Source: Rhodocollybia butyracea
Taxonomy: Eukaryota > Basidiomycota > Agaricomycetes > Agaricales > Omphalotaceae
Length of the DNA: 64,000 bases
Direction of reading: 5' to 3'
Assembly: GCA_015501585.1 (NCBI GenBank)
Contig: JADNRY010000096.1
Coordinates: 124,001 to 188,000 of the forward strand
The notes below the pieces were generated by a model that had not been told where the DNA came from, searched no databases, and saw nothing but the letters and a program-made list of their open reading frames with translations. Shown piece by piece: positions 44,743-56,060 of the stretch (the first letter of the stretch is position 1; the number at the start of each line of letters is the position of its first letter). A program made the position numbers and the translations under genes.

Positions 44743-45869
44743 CATCCTACAAATTCGGACTACACACAGGTAATCATATCCTTGTGATTCTGGGAATGGA
44801 CCGATGAAGTCCATTCCAATTGATTCCCATGGTTTCATGGGGATCGGAAGGAAATGTAGCAAACCTATTGGTTTGCAATTGCTTGTTTTAATTTGCTGGC
44901 AAGTCTCACAAGACTTGCAGAATTCTTTGATGTTGCCGTTGACCCATGGCCACCAGTACCATTGTCAAACATAGTCGGCGGTTTGTTGGCCTCCGAAGTG
45001 ACCGATTACTTCATGAACTTGTTTGGCTATTATGCCTTGCAAGCTCTTTCCATTGGCCGCTCGGCCAGATGGAATGCAGAGAACTATTTCTCTGCAACAA
45101 TTCTTCGTGTAGATTAAACCATTCTCTACTGAGAATGGTTTATGGTGCTCAGGGTTACTGAGTACCTTGCAGAATAATGGGTCATTGGTATATAACCACT
45201 TGACTTCTTCAATGAATTCATCCCTTTCAGGTAGAATTGTTAGAGGTTCTACACCTCTAGGTCGTGATTGGAAGACATTAATGTCTTCTTCATTTGGAAT
45301 TATTACTGGTACCTTTGGTACCTGTATTTTTGCATTGGCTTGCATTTCTGCAGCCTCTTCATCTCGTCATTCAACAGGTTTGACTATTGGATGTTGAGCC
45401 ATCTGTTTACCGCGCAGGTGTGATGAGTGCCTTAATTCTATATTGGCTAAGTGTTCCTTAGCCAATTCTTTGACTCTTCCTTGTGGAAGATCGTCCAGAT
45501 TTTTGTCAATGCATATATCCGCATTTACATATTCATGTGGTTCATGATACTCATGAATTGTGTCAGATTTGTAGTAGGGCAACAATGTGTTGGCTACTTT
45601 GTTGTTTATTCCTTTGATATATTGTATATCAAAATCAAATCTGGATAGGTATTCCATCCATTGAGCTTGTCTACTGGACAATTTTTGTTGCGTTAGAAAG
45701 AATTCTAATGCTTTGTGGTCAGTGACCACATGAATTCTATATCCAAGAAGTTTATCTTCCGATTTGAGAAGAGCTTCGAGGATAGCTAGAGTTTCTATTT
45801 CAAAAACTCTATAGTTATGCTGCGCTGCAGTAAACTTTCTGGACATGAAGCCGGCAGGCCTACAATGTT

Positions 45870-46608
45870 GCCCTCATCCTGGGTTCCTCATGCAAACACT
45901 GGTCGTGTAGATGCCAAACTTAGACAATGCTTCCAAATTGTAATTAGATCTTTATTGTATCTGATGCTAGGCACCCGACCCGACATTGCTTATGCTGTTA
46001 TAAAACTCTCACAGTATTCGGCAAATCCAAACCCAGACCACCTGGCCAAAGCACTTTACATTGTGTGCTACTTAATTGGGACTTCTACCTATGTACTTGT
46101 ATTTTATGGTAGATCTGACCATGGCTTTTTAGCCTATTGTGATTCTGACTGGGCGTCAGATCCAGATGATCAAAAATCCCACACTGGGATGATTATCAAA
46201 CTTGCCACAGGTCCAATTTGCTGGACTTCTCACAAACAAAAAACAGTTGCTCTTTCATCGACTGAAGCTGAATATATGGCTTTGTCTGATTCATGTAGAC
46301 AACTTATGTGGCTCAAGTCTCTCTTTTCTGAGATCGGAATTACTATCGCTGTATTGCCCTTATGTGGTGATAATCAAGGATCAATCTTTCTGGGATCTAA
46401 TCCTGTTCAAGAAAGAAGAACCAAGAATATTGATATACAATATCATTATATCAGAGAACGCATTGAATCAAAGGAAATAGAACTCTTCTATGTTCCTACT
46501 GATGATAATGTCGCAGATCTTCTCATGAAGAATCTTGCACTTGTCAAGTTTCAGAAATTCCGTGACAATCTTGGAATTCTCTTTAGTTGATTCACTATAG
46601 ACTGTGGA
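45870..46608 (+). pseudogene. Ty1/copia 3' pol remnant (end of RT and RNase H)
   Basis: Reads LMLGTRPDIAYAVIKLSQYS (end of the reverse transcriptase/connection), AYCDSDWASDPDDQKSHTGM (RNase H first Asp), then KTVALSSTEAEYMALSDSCR, and VADLLMKNLALVKFQKFRDN near the C-terminus, with a stop at 46588. It has no start; it begins abruptly at about 45870, where minus-strand gypsy sequence ends. It is followed by a purine tract AAGGGGGAG (46677-46685) and the 3' LTR. Upstream gag, protease, integrase and the 5' LTR are missing. Confidence 0.85.
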
Positions 46609-46685
46609 ATATGTCTGTAAACTATAATGCCATTTAAAGTCAATAAAAATTATACTTCTTAGCTACAATTCTTAGCAAGGGGGAG

Positions 46686-47187
46686 TGTTGAAACTAGATT
46701 ACCACTTAGGAGTCGTATCTAATCAGTGATGTGAGTCGACCAGACGCACTTGCTATACAATCAATGAACTGTCGATATATGCTATGTTGAAACTCACCCT
46801 CAAACACTAGACGCAGCCTCTATGCAGGTCCGTATAGATGTAGTCAATTATGCCATTCACTATTAGTCTTATGATACGTAGCTTGTATGCTGCCTTGCAG
46901 TACCTATGAACATTACCTATAGAATTACCATATGGACTCCATCTTCTAGGGTACATTATGCACATGTATATGCACTATGTTTAGCAGTACGACTCAAGTA
47001 GACTCATACATTGTTATAGGGTTTATTATATTCTGTAGATATTTTCCTGTAACAATAACCAAGAATCCTACTACTTGTCTGGACACTTGCCCTGCTCTCA
47101 ACAAGCACTCTTCTATCTCCTGTAACCTCCACACACTTCCAGGTGAGTATGGTGTCGACCTTGTGTTGGCTGACCGCTGTTTCTACA
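46686..47187 (+). mobile_element. Copia 3' LTR (502 bp)
   Basis: Begins TGTTGAAAC right after the polypurine tract and ends GTTTCTACA, giving inverted ends with one mismatch. It abuts the CATGGGG end of fold-back copy B, so the copia element inserted there. No second LTR is found in the window. Confidence 0.75.
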
Positions 47188-48651
47188 CATGGGGGGTGTG
47201 ATGCTATAGGCAGTTACCATAAAGATCTGCTATTACAGTAGCGCAATAAAAGCGCTATATCTCAGGTGGACTTTGATTAGACTTCGATGTCATTGAGCTC
47301 TCGGGTACGTTTTCCGGTACGTTTTCCGGTAGAACCGGTATTCATTATCTGCACATGCTTCCCGCTCTTATGCGCACCCATCTCCCGCCCACTGTATTCA
47401 ATATAGATGGCTGTAAGCTTGTCCGCTCAAAGAAACCTATGTATACTGTATGCACTGTATGCACTGTAAGTACTAGTAAACACTAGTACTTCCATATTGT
47501 AGATGGTTGCAGAGGTTGCGGAGGGGGGACATTATGAAACCGACTTCTTTGTCACAGAAGTCGTCTTCCTGGGTTAGCGCTTGACATTTTCGCGAGCTCA
47601 CTTTCGGGCACTGTCGTTGGTGTGTCAATGTTTGTGTGAATGAGCCTTGAGGTCTGTCGCTTTCGCCGTCACTGTGATCTGCTGCTTGCAGTCCAGGACT
47701 ACACTTCTGGCCTCTGTCACAGTGTACACTCTGTTCCTTCACACCTGGGCTTTCATTCACTTGCTGTGCTTGTGTATATTGTATACTTTATCATATAATG
47801 AGAGGTTGAAGCATGTGAAGATACCGGAAAAGTTTTCCGGTGCTTCCGCTCACTGTTCCAAACGATGGACAGAGGGAGAAGATTATTTCTAATTGGGTGC
47901 GGATCTCACGGAAGCGCATGGGGAGGAAAATTTGGTGTTGTTCAACCCAAGATTATATGCAAAATATGTGAAGTAGCCTGAGATATTCCTTCCTTATTAA
48001 AGAGATGTAGTCAAACTCATGCTCACTATCTAAAACAGTGAGCCCAAGAAAGAAAGACTTGTGGTACAGCTTTCATGCTTGAGCAATGGAGCCGTCTATT
48101 GTAGCTCTCTACTGTACATTAAATTTGGCCATGTTGTAAGGGTCTAGCAATCTTGATACTGTATTACTTAGATTCATTCAAGTTCTTGTACTTACGTGCA
48201 TCCTTAAGTGACTTATTTCCTGCTTGAGACTGTTAAACTTATTCAATAGTTCTGATTTCGTCATAGTATGTCTAAATAGTGCATTTAAGTCTATCACTAG
48301 TATATCAAACATATAGATGAAGTTGTTCCTTCTTGAGTGCACTGTTTTACATAGTAATCATGAGTTTCACTGCATCCCTTTACAAAGGAGAGGGTATTTC
48401 GGGCTACTCCTGGGATGTTTGCATGTAGTTTTGGCTTTAAGGGGAGCGAATGCACCTCTGTTATGACCCGGATCTAAATCCTATACACCCAATCTTTTTT
48501 CTTCTGTAACCAACTATGAACACCATCATTAATACTTCTACTTAACATTTTACATTCATTAGTTATTCAACACCATTTGGGTTAATGCTGCACACATTCT
48601 TCCAGAACACCAGAATGATCTTTAACAGTCACTGCACAGTCTGCACAGTCA

Positions 48652-48976
48652 TGACATCATTCTAGCTCCACAACTATGATGTCATCTTGCTACTCCACAA
48701 TCATGATGTCATTCCATTGCTCCGCAGTTATGATATCACATCACTGCTCCACAGCTATGACATCATTGCATAGCCTCTTTACATCAATGACTCAATATCA
48801 GTCATTGCACAGCCAGATATCTGAGTCAACTACGGTTCCGCATACATGACTCAATATTAGTCATTGCACAGCATTACATAGTCAGACTGACTCATCCGCA
48901 GTATTTCCGCAGTTATGACTCAAATCTAGTCATTCCGCAGCATTTCCTAACTAGTACACATTGCACAGTATATAAG
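48652..48976 (+). promoter_or_regulatory. LTR U3: cluster of CRE-like and Gcn4/AP-1-type sites, then TATA box
   Basis: Five TGA(C/T)RTCA-like palindromes (TGACATCA 48652, TGATGTCA 48677 and 48704, TGATATCA 48731, TGACATCA 48758) are followed by five exact TGASTCA sites (48788, 48822, 48847, 48888, 48916), each near CTCC(A/G)CAG or TTGCACAG words. TATATAAG at 48969-48976 follows. bZIP factors of the Gcn4 and ATF/CREB types bind such sites, so stress- or starvation-driven transcription is a fair inference. Confidence 0.65.
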
Positions 48977-49076
48977 TAGTCTAGATTTACCAATGTACGT
49001 TAGACGTATTATTTTTCTTAAATCCAAACCCCCACTTGTTTGCTGTTATCACTTGTGTGAATCACCAGACCAACTC

Positions 49077-49434
49077 ATTGTATCTTGTTGAGCTATCTCC
49101 AAGCTACAATACACATTTATACATCTTGTTGAGCTAACTCCAAGTTGTATCCACTAACATTCACCTGTTGAGCTATCTCCTAGTGAATACTTCTTTAATT
49201 GCCACTTGTTGAGCTATCTCCGAGTTGCAACTTCCTATTACTTGTTGAGCTATCTCCGAGTATTAGACATCACACTCACTATTACTTGTTGAGCTATCTC
49301 CGAGTATTAGACACCATACTCACTACTACTTGTTGAGCCATCTCCGAGTATTAGTTCTGATTCATATTACTGCTTGTCGAGCCATCTCCGAGGGTAATCT
49401 TATTATTATTTGTCGAGCTATCTCCAAATAATAA
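49077..49434 (+). repeat. Array of nine stem-loops with conserved 12-nt loop
   Basis: Nine units share the loop TTGAGCTATCTC (variants TTGAGCTAACTC, TTGAGCCATCTC, TCGAGCCATCTC, TCGAGCTATCTC). Loops lie at 49088, 49129, 49168, 49209, 49245, 49289, 49333, 49377 and 49413. On each side of every loop 9-11 bases are complementary, but the arms differ in sequence between units (for example TTGCCACTTG, CTATTACTTG, TTATTATTTG). The last unit pairs 10 of 10. Most arms have one mismatch, often plus a G-T pair. It lies about 100 bp after the TATA box, so it should be in the transcribed leader. Confidence 0.85.
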
Positions 49435-49898
49435 CTTCTGTGAGTTTCGTATTACAAACTAGTTACTAACTTTACTTGAGCCTAGTTGTTTGAGTATATA
49501 TTTTTTGCCTAGCGGTTTCAACGAACGGAAAGGCTTGCTCTATAATCTCATTAATTTCTCTTATCATTTTTACTGCCGAGTTACGTACTGTGAAGGTTTG
49601 GACGAGACTATTGATCGAGTCATAACAACCTCCCCATGAGCTTCCGGGAGATCCCCACCTGAACAGAAACTCTTTTCTTCCTCTGTTCACTGTTTGGAAC
49701 AGCGAGCGGAAGCACCGGCAAACGTTTCTGGTACATGCTTCCTTTCACAGCTCTCTTCATCGTTCAGCACAACCACAAAGCAATATTTTGCCCTATAATT
49801 ACATAGAGGAGCTCCATAGCTGGTATACCTTTCAAACTACTCAATACTTACAATATGTGAGCGGTGCAATGTATAATCTACTATCAAAGTTGACCAGC

Positions 49899-51035
49899 AT
49901 TTAAACAAAACATTTAAGTGAGAACATAGTAAACTAATAATTGAACAAACTGTGTGATTTAAACCAGACCCTTTGAACAAAGACCGCGTCAAAAATCCTC
50001 ACCATTTAAACTTATGTACACTAAGCTAAACCACAACTTGGTGTACTTAGCTTATTATTTAAACACACGCCACACACAAAGCAGACTCACCGAAATTAAG
50101 ATAACCTGATTAGACGGTCGATTGCTATCTTGTGGGACAAAGCCTGGGACTCTCGCTATTCACTCACTCCAAATCCTTCAGCCTCTGAATGTAGGTTAGA
50201 TCTTACTTAGTACAGGCTGCGAGTTTCAGGGACGATCAGGAGCTCAAAAAACTCACCAATTACACATACACTTGTGCAGAGTTGCACTCTATCTGTGGAA
50301 GTCGTCAAAATTTTCGAAATGAGGTGGCTAGCTTGCCCGCAACTGGCCGTGGCAAAGGGGTGGTGCTGTTGAAGGTGGTGAAAGTTGACAAGAGAAAAGC
50401 AAATAAGCGAAGGTAATAGAACTTTTCCAAGTCAGGTTACCAGCTCACAACTACACAATAAAATCAAACAATGGCTTACAATGGCCCAAACCGTTCAAAA
50501 ATTCAAATGTTTAAGTATTGTTTGATTCCATTGTTCAGCCTGATGCACGTGGCTAGTCCACTGCCATTAGCGAAGTCAGTTCTACTTTGTTTGCCTTTCT
50601 CTTGTTGACCACCACCATCAGCACCACTCACCAGGTACGGGCACCAGACTAGCTACCTCATCTCAATGCACAAAGTGAGTAGCAGTTGTTACTTATACTT
50701 GCTCCGTGATCATTAACTGACAAAATAGTGTCTTGAAGGGCAAGTCACAAGCAAGTCATGACTAGAGGTCAGCTGGCAGAAGCAATTGGCGAGAGTTTTA
50801 GGTAAGTATGTGCGACTCGTGAACAGCGTTAGGATGTCATATTCAGGTGCCTTCAACTCTGAATTTGGCCAGAGTCCATGTTTGAACGAAGCATTGTATT
50901 TCAAAGTTCAAAACCGTTGTTTAATTCTGGTTCAAATCATGGTGCAATTCATTCGGCTTTTGTTCAGATCCATTGCTTGAATCTTCCGATTAAAGTACTT
51001 GTTTAAATCTTTTACTTAAATCTCTTTGTTTAAAT
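49899..51035. mobile_element. Non-autonomous element nested in fold-back copy B
   Basis: The ends ATTTAAACAAAACATTTAAG (from 49899) and the inverse at 51035 are imperfect inverted repeats of about 28 bp. The interior has no transposase. Fold-back arm sequence resumes on both sides, which defines the insertion. Target duplication not resolved. Confidence 0.55.
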
Positions 51036-51663
51036 ATTGAATACTATTGAAGAACTGTAAGAACTGTACAATCAGTGTGGAGCAACGTAGTAGAGCAGAG
51101 CTGTGGATTAAATATCTAACAGTCAGAGATGATTTAAACAAGTTTAAAATTACTTGGACATGACCGCCCATGATTAAAAAATATAGATCCGGATTCTTCC
51201 AAACAGTGGCTTGAGAGAGCTTTTTGGTATAATAATAACTTATGCATATTGAAGAATAATGCAATGTTGATGGAACGACTTATCGTGTCACAACTGTACA
51301 TGCCCTTATGTATGAGGTCGTGTATATAAGTAGTAAGGGCATGTACAGTTATGAGGTAAGTATGTGAACGTTATAGCAACGTGAACTTTATATTACTTAA
51401 AAGCAAGGGAGCACTGGAGTTGAGCAGGAGACAGTTCGTTTGGGTTCGGGAGGCGGCATATGCGTAACACGTGATCTCGGTGCACTAGATCTCGGTACTA
51501 GCTTTCCGGTACCCAAGAAATATCTTACAACATCAAAGTCCGCATGAAATATAGCGCTTTTATTGCGCTACTGTACAATAGCGGATCTTTATGGTAACTG
51601 CCTATGCCATCCCACCCCCCATGTCAAAGGCTACTATCTATGTCTACTGGGCGTATGAGGTGG

Positions 51664-53128
51664 TCTCAAGCTCAAGCAACAACACGAAAGTGTGGTTGTT
51701 GGCAGCGGGCCTGGCAGGACGGAGGCTGTGGCTATGGTGCGCAGCAGCTAATCTCGTCATCGTTTTCAACGCCAAACACAAATAAAACCAACGCCGTCTC
51801 AAGCTCAGACAGCGCTAAGATGTGGCTGTCCGGTGATGGAGGCTGTGACTGAATGGCGCAGCCGCAAGTCTCGTCGTCGTTGTCCATGCCGACAATGAGA
51901 AATAGTACTTTTGTCTGCTAAACTCGGAGAGCAGCAAGACACTTGGTATGCGCACGTATGTGGCGAATTCCAGGGGAATCGGACGGTGCTACGAGGCTGG
52001 ATTACCCATAGTTTTGGATGATGGTGCCAGAAATACCTCAAAGGCTTTCTTCCACTAGATAAGTAGTTTACTGCCTCTTCCCACCGTGAGCCCACCGTAT
52101 AATTCTCTGAAAATCAATCTTGACTGACGTTTATTATACTACTTGATACGTTGGGCAATTATCAGTGTCTTACACTCACAAGATATTATAGTATCTACTG
52201 TCTCTCGTTGGGACTACTGCTCAGTTGTCGCTTGGGGAGTGCTCGCGTTCTAGAAGTGAAGTTTTTCCACAGTTTTTCTCTCCATCTTTATATTCACACT
52301 ACTCCTTTTCGGGCAATGATGATAGTAATTCCGCCTCTGATTCACCTTTGCCATTTGCAAAACATGATCCATTTTGTGAGACATGTTCCGATTTTCTGCA
52401 CTAGTTATAGAACTACTTTGTTGTAGATCCAAAGTAAGTAAAGTATATCATCAGCCAATGGGAAGATACCCCATCAGAGAAAACACTCTTCTGGAAACCA
52501 AGAAGCTGATGTTGCCGTGAATAGTCAAAGAGATGGAAGGATTGCGTGCAAAGTCGTCCCAAATATGTCGGAAGGCAGATGCTAGACAGAGCATCAGAAT
52601 TTCTAAGATGGTAATAATCGCGCTGGATCAAGTTACAATAAGTGCTATAGAATTTACCCTGGGGAAATGTGTTATACCGTCATACTTATGCTTGTCATGT
52701 ATCAAAAATATGATTGACAAGGTGCTTGCATGCAAGGTTTGACTCCTAGACTCCCCGATTTATTTTCGTAAAGCCTTATGCAATGTTTCACGCTTCAGGT
52801 GTGTGGCCAAAGCGAGTTCTAGTAAGTTAAAGTTAAAGTTAAAGTTGCTTATACTGACTGACCACAGAAAGTAATCGAGATCGGCAGATCAGACATAACA
52901 CATCAGTAAGTTCCTACATCCGACTCCATTGGACGAACTCTGACATCGGAACACAACAGCAAAAAATCAGAACACAATGGAAGCCAGCTGTGGTACGATC
53001 CTTATTCTCAACTATCAATAATTCATCTGTGATTGATTTTCAGAAATAGTGAATAGAGCACATGTGGTCCTTCATAGATCTAGAGCGGGTATAAATGTAT
53101 CATATTTTAGCCTGGCCTCACTCCCAAC
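51664..53128. other. Intergenic with a diverged tandem duplication
   Basis: Around 51661-51890 two diverged direct copies begin GTCTCAAGCTCA and contain GGAGGCTGTG and CTCGTC words. A (GTTAAA)n microsatellite lies near 52820-52850. No gene is supported. Confidence 0.35.
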
Positions 53129-54111
53129 ATGAATCCGGAAGCCGCTACCGATCATACTGTGAGTCGCACATCCTCTAACAGAAGTTAGGACTCCACTCGA
53201 ACGGACATATAGACCACCGAATATTTTATGGATGAAAAGTATGGCTACTCATACTTTGAGGTAGACGAAGACAACATAGTCTGGCAAACGGACAGCTACG
53301 AACCGGTTTGGTAGGTCATTGTTTTCTGGTAGCCATATATCTCATTCAGACATTAAGCAGAGGGCGGTGTGTATGACATCGATATATAATGATAAGGATT
53401 CTTATTCACTTCTTAGAACTAATGAGCCAGGACAGGCTGTGGCCAAGGGCAAAGGGATAATGAAAGAACGTCAGGCGTGTTCGTTTTCCGGATCTCCAAC
53501 TGTTAACTAACTTGTGGTCAGGACCGGGGTCAGCAAGGGGCGCAACTCCAGCACCAGGTACATCTGGCCCGGGGGGCCAACCGGTGAGCTTCGTCCCACC
53601 TCAAACACCCCCAAAATTCTATATCAAGCCGGAAGCGCCTCCCATCATCGGAGGTGCCTCTGGACATGGAAGGATGTCGACTGCTCCATTTTCATCTCGT
53701 GGTAGCCAAGGTCTGACAGCTTGGTATACCAGTCAGAGTACGAACAATATCGATGTTCCCATAGGGAGATGGGGTAATTTAAGAGAGGGTACAATTTATA
53801 TCCATCGTAACATGCTGGATGGTGGCTTTCAGGTCTGGGTGTGGAAGGTGTTGGAGACAGGTCGAATGGGTTGGCAGGGAGTGGATCTGGATGGCGATAC
53901 AATCATTCACCCAACAATTCCAGACCGAGGATTGCGTCTGACTCACAATGGAAAACCTAGCTGGGTTTTGACCAATACGCTCGTAACTTACGAGTCATGC
54001 AAAATCCTACATCAAGTGAGATCTCAAAGTCGACCACGAATGCCCTCAGTTGGGCCACAGGATGATAGGATAGCCTCACTATTTTACTCATCTGTCTGTC
54101 CGCCTTCATGA
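53129..54111 (+). CDS. Hypothetical spliced gene, four exons
   Basis: ATG 53129 gives MNPEAATDHT, a GTGAGT...TATAG intron (53159-53212), then TTEYFMDEKYGYSYFEVDED and a second intron ending near 53360. The third exon reads SYSLLRTNEPGQAVAKGKGI. A CTAAC branch site and GGTCAG acceptor at 53520 open a Pro/Gly-rich exon that ends with GRWGNLREGTIYIHRNMLDG, GFQVWVWKVLETGRMGWQGV and LRLTHNGKPSWVLTNTLVTY before TGA... stop at about 54111. The last 100 residues look folded and beta-rich; the middle is disordered. No family recognised. Donors of introns 2 and 3 are uncertain. Confidence 0.5.
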
Positions 54112-54998
54112 ATCATGGGATGTCTTCCAATTTAAATTATGATGCATGAGTTTAGAGATGTTCACTTGAACCAGAGGTAGTGACAGTGACATGGTCCTAT
54201 TTCGGAAGGAGACGACCATATATGACTATTATTCAGGTTTGCCTGAAACCGTATTTTCAGCTTGAATTACTGTCAATTACTGTAAATCTATTCCAATAAA
54301 TACCCCGCATGTGAGCAGGTCATGCGTCAGTGAAGCTGTAAGTTTGATGTTCAGGTGAATAGGTTTTTCCAAAAACCATGGCCGTCGGGGGAGAGTGACA
54401 CGTGAATCCCGATATCGGTACGAAAAATAGACGCGCTCCGCAAAACTAATACACCTTACAATTTAGTCTACTGGTTGAGAAAATATTTAGATGGACGCCG
54501 TGGTTAGCAGTCATTATTAAGGTTAGCGAATGTACGTGTATCTTCAGGAAAGAAACCTGGTTAAAGAATAAAACCAGCGCTGGCCGGGACAACTCAATGT
54601 CGTTCTGTCCATCTGCAATATTACGGTTGGGTACGAGACTAGTGTTGACATATCATTCAGACTCAGATAGCCAGCAAGTTGTTTCAGTCCAAGATAAACT
54701 TCCTCAATATTAATTCACCATCAGTCAAGGCGGCCAAACAACTGCCTACGGTGGCTTGCAGGGCCGTTTAGGCTTGCCCAGGTCTTCTTACCCAATATGC
54801 TGAGAGTTCTAGTAGGTCTGTCGCCTTCCTCATGAGTATTTGTTCACCTCAAGTCTATAGTGCTTCGGTCCATGGATGGACGAGTCGGAATGGAGATACT
54901 TATACTAGTCTCATCACCTAATACATATGTCATGTACTGTCGTGTACCTTCCTCCACCGCGCGTGCCAGGTGCATATGAGGCGCGATAATCACTTTGG
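54112..54998. other. Intergenic, no gene seen
   Basis: Nothing recognisable. A short stretch near 54755-54785 has words reminiscent of the CCCAGG-rich MITE centre but no element ends. Confidence 0.3.
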
Positions 54999-56060
54999 AT
55001 GTCACGATCCTCTTCTTTTCCCAGCCCTTTTCGTCAACAGCAGCTCGATGATCTAGCTCTTATTAAAAGTCCATCGCCAGATCCTCAGTACACGTTTCAT
55101 TGTATTTGGGTGATCCCAACTGCTCATCATTTCAAAGTTGAACTACCTTCGAGCGGCATATGTTCAGGTTTGGGTACGCTTGAGGCATTAGCGAACAATG
55201 TTCTCAAACATATGCCCTCCACCTACGCCCAGAGTGACGAGTATCTTATTTTAGGGTCTACTCAAATCAAACGCCTACTGGTTACATCTCCCAGCTTCTC
55301 AAGAAGAGTTTTCTTCGAGTCGCATGCCTGCGACGGCAAATACTCGAGTTGAATGCTCGTAATCACTGGTTAGGCCCTAAACAAGGAAGAATCAATTGTG
55401 CCAAAGCTCGCAGAATTGATATCATTGGAGCTTTCATGGAGGATCTGGATCATCTCGACCTGCTCTTTTATGCTGATATTCCGGTTTGGTTTGTTCGTGC
55501 TGTCTCTAAGACACCCACAAAGTCATATCAGTAACAGCGAATATTTTCGGCAGCCTTTTATCCTTCCGGTCATGCTATAGACTGTAGGATACAACTGTAA
55601 GTATGGCGTATACTTACAGGTGCTCTTACACTGCCACCGTCCTTTTATATCTACGTTTTGTTATCCTTCTTCTAGAGAGTATCCCCACCATGATCGTTGT
55701 TCTTATTCTTGTTTAGTCGTCTTCTTTGTTTCTCTGCCGCTCGTAGCACATTGTGTCTCGCCGGAGAATAAACCGTGGTTCTGTCAATATTGTGTGACCA
55801 TTTTGGAGTGTCTGTCGATACGAAACAACAGCCTTTCAACAACCCTGGCACGTCGAGTTGCAATTATTCCAGCCCTTTTAGATCTTTGGAACCTCGCAGC
55901 TTTATATCCTCCCGGAATGCACCTAATGCTTTGCCACCCTCTTCCACCAACCGCACACAAAGGCATCGTAATCGTGCCCATCCCTGCGAGTTTGTATCAA
56001 TCAAGCTTCATATTGAAAACTTCATCAGTAAATTGGGGAAAGTATGCTATCGGATGACTT
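54999..56060 (+). pseudogene. Basidiomycete-type hypothetical protein, frameshifted
   Basis: From 54999 MSRSSSFPSPFRQQQLDDLA is followed by YTFHCIWVIPTAHHFKVELP. A frame change of one near 55270-55340 is needed to reach RQILELNARNHWLGPKQGRI and KARRIDIIGAFMEDLDHLDL with DIPVWFVRAVSK. That last block resembles a segment (long helix, then RxxxIGAF...GVPVWxIR) seen in a repeated family of mushroom hypothetical proteins. A later exon around 55775-56060 reads PRSFISSRNAPNALPPSSTN. Function unknown. The frameshift may be real decay or an unseen intron. Confidence 0.4.

Larger units (their letters stand above)
43406..45868 (-). pseudogene. Ty3/gypsy pol remnant (RNase H, integrase, chromodomain-like end)
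   Basis: Minus strand, from the RNase H (FMSRKFTAAQHNYRVFEIET, VVTDHKALEFFLTQQ, 45868-45367) through the integrase H2C2 zinc-binding end (IIAKQVHEVIGHFGGQQTAD), the catalytic core (LHGLLKSVVSDRDSKFTSQW, MDGITEQVNCSIGQIL) to the C-terminal LPTELAKHGIHNNFHVSLIC and VEWLVDEIIGHHWDGQLGKI, a chromodomain-like tail ending 43406. Breaks: stop after the zinc domain, a 286-bp solo LTR at 44457, and a 70-bp palindrome at 43751. Gag, protease and reverse transcriptase are absent; upstream it is cut at about 45868, where copia sequence starts on the opposite strand. No own LTR was recognised. Confidence 0.85.
48459..49627 (+). mobile_element. 1169-bp solo LTR with perfect 5-bp target duplication
   Basis: Starts TGTTATGACCCGG and ends GAGTCATAACA, inverted ends of nine bases. 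ACCTC flanks both sides (48454-48458 and 49628-49632), and fold-back copy A serves as an empty-site comparison because it runs through this point without the insert. The LTR divides into a 5' part with many bZIP-type sites, a TATA box at 48969 and a downstream hairpin array. Which retrotransposon family it belongs to is not known; the TGTTAYGRCCCGG start is typical of fungal Ty3/gypsy LTRs. Confidence 0.85.
47188..51663. mobile_element. Long-arm fold-back element, copy B, with nested insertions
   Basis: The left part (47188-48458) matches 38603-39840 of copy A, and the right parts (49628-49898, 51036-51663) match its right arm plus the missing terminal 260 bp. Both ends share GCAATAAAAGCGCTATAT. 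The right outer end (about 51623-51663) also matches the 40 bp outside CATGGGG in copy A, so the true terminus is probably CACCTCAT. The left outer 40 bp were replaced by the copia LTR. A solo LTR and a MITE are nested inside. No transposase gene is visible. Confidence 0.7.

Noticed and set aside
49077..49434. CRISPR-like array
   Set aside because: The conserved part is a loop flanked by complementary variable arms, not a repeat with unique spacers, and it is inside an LTR.
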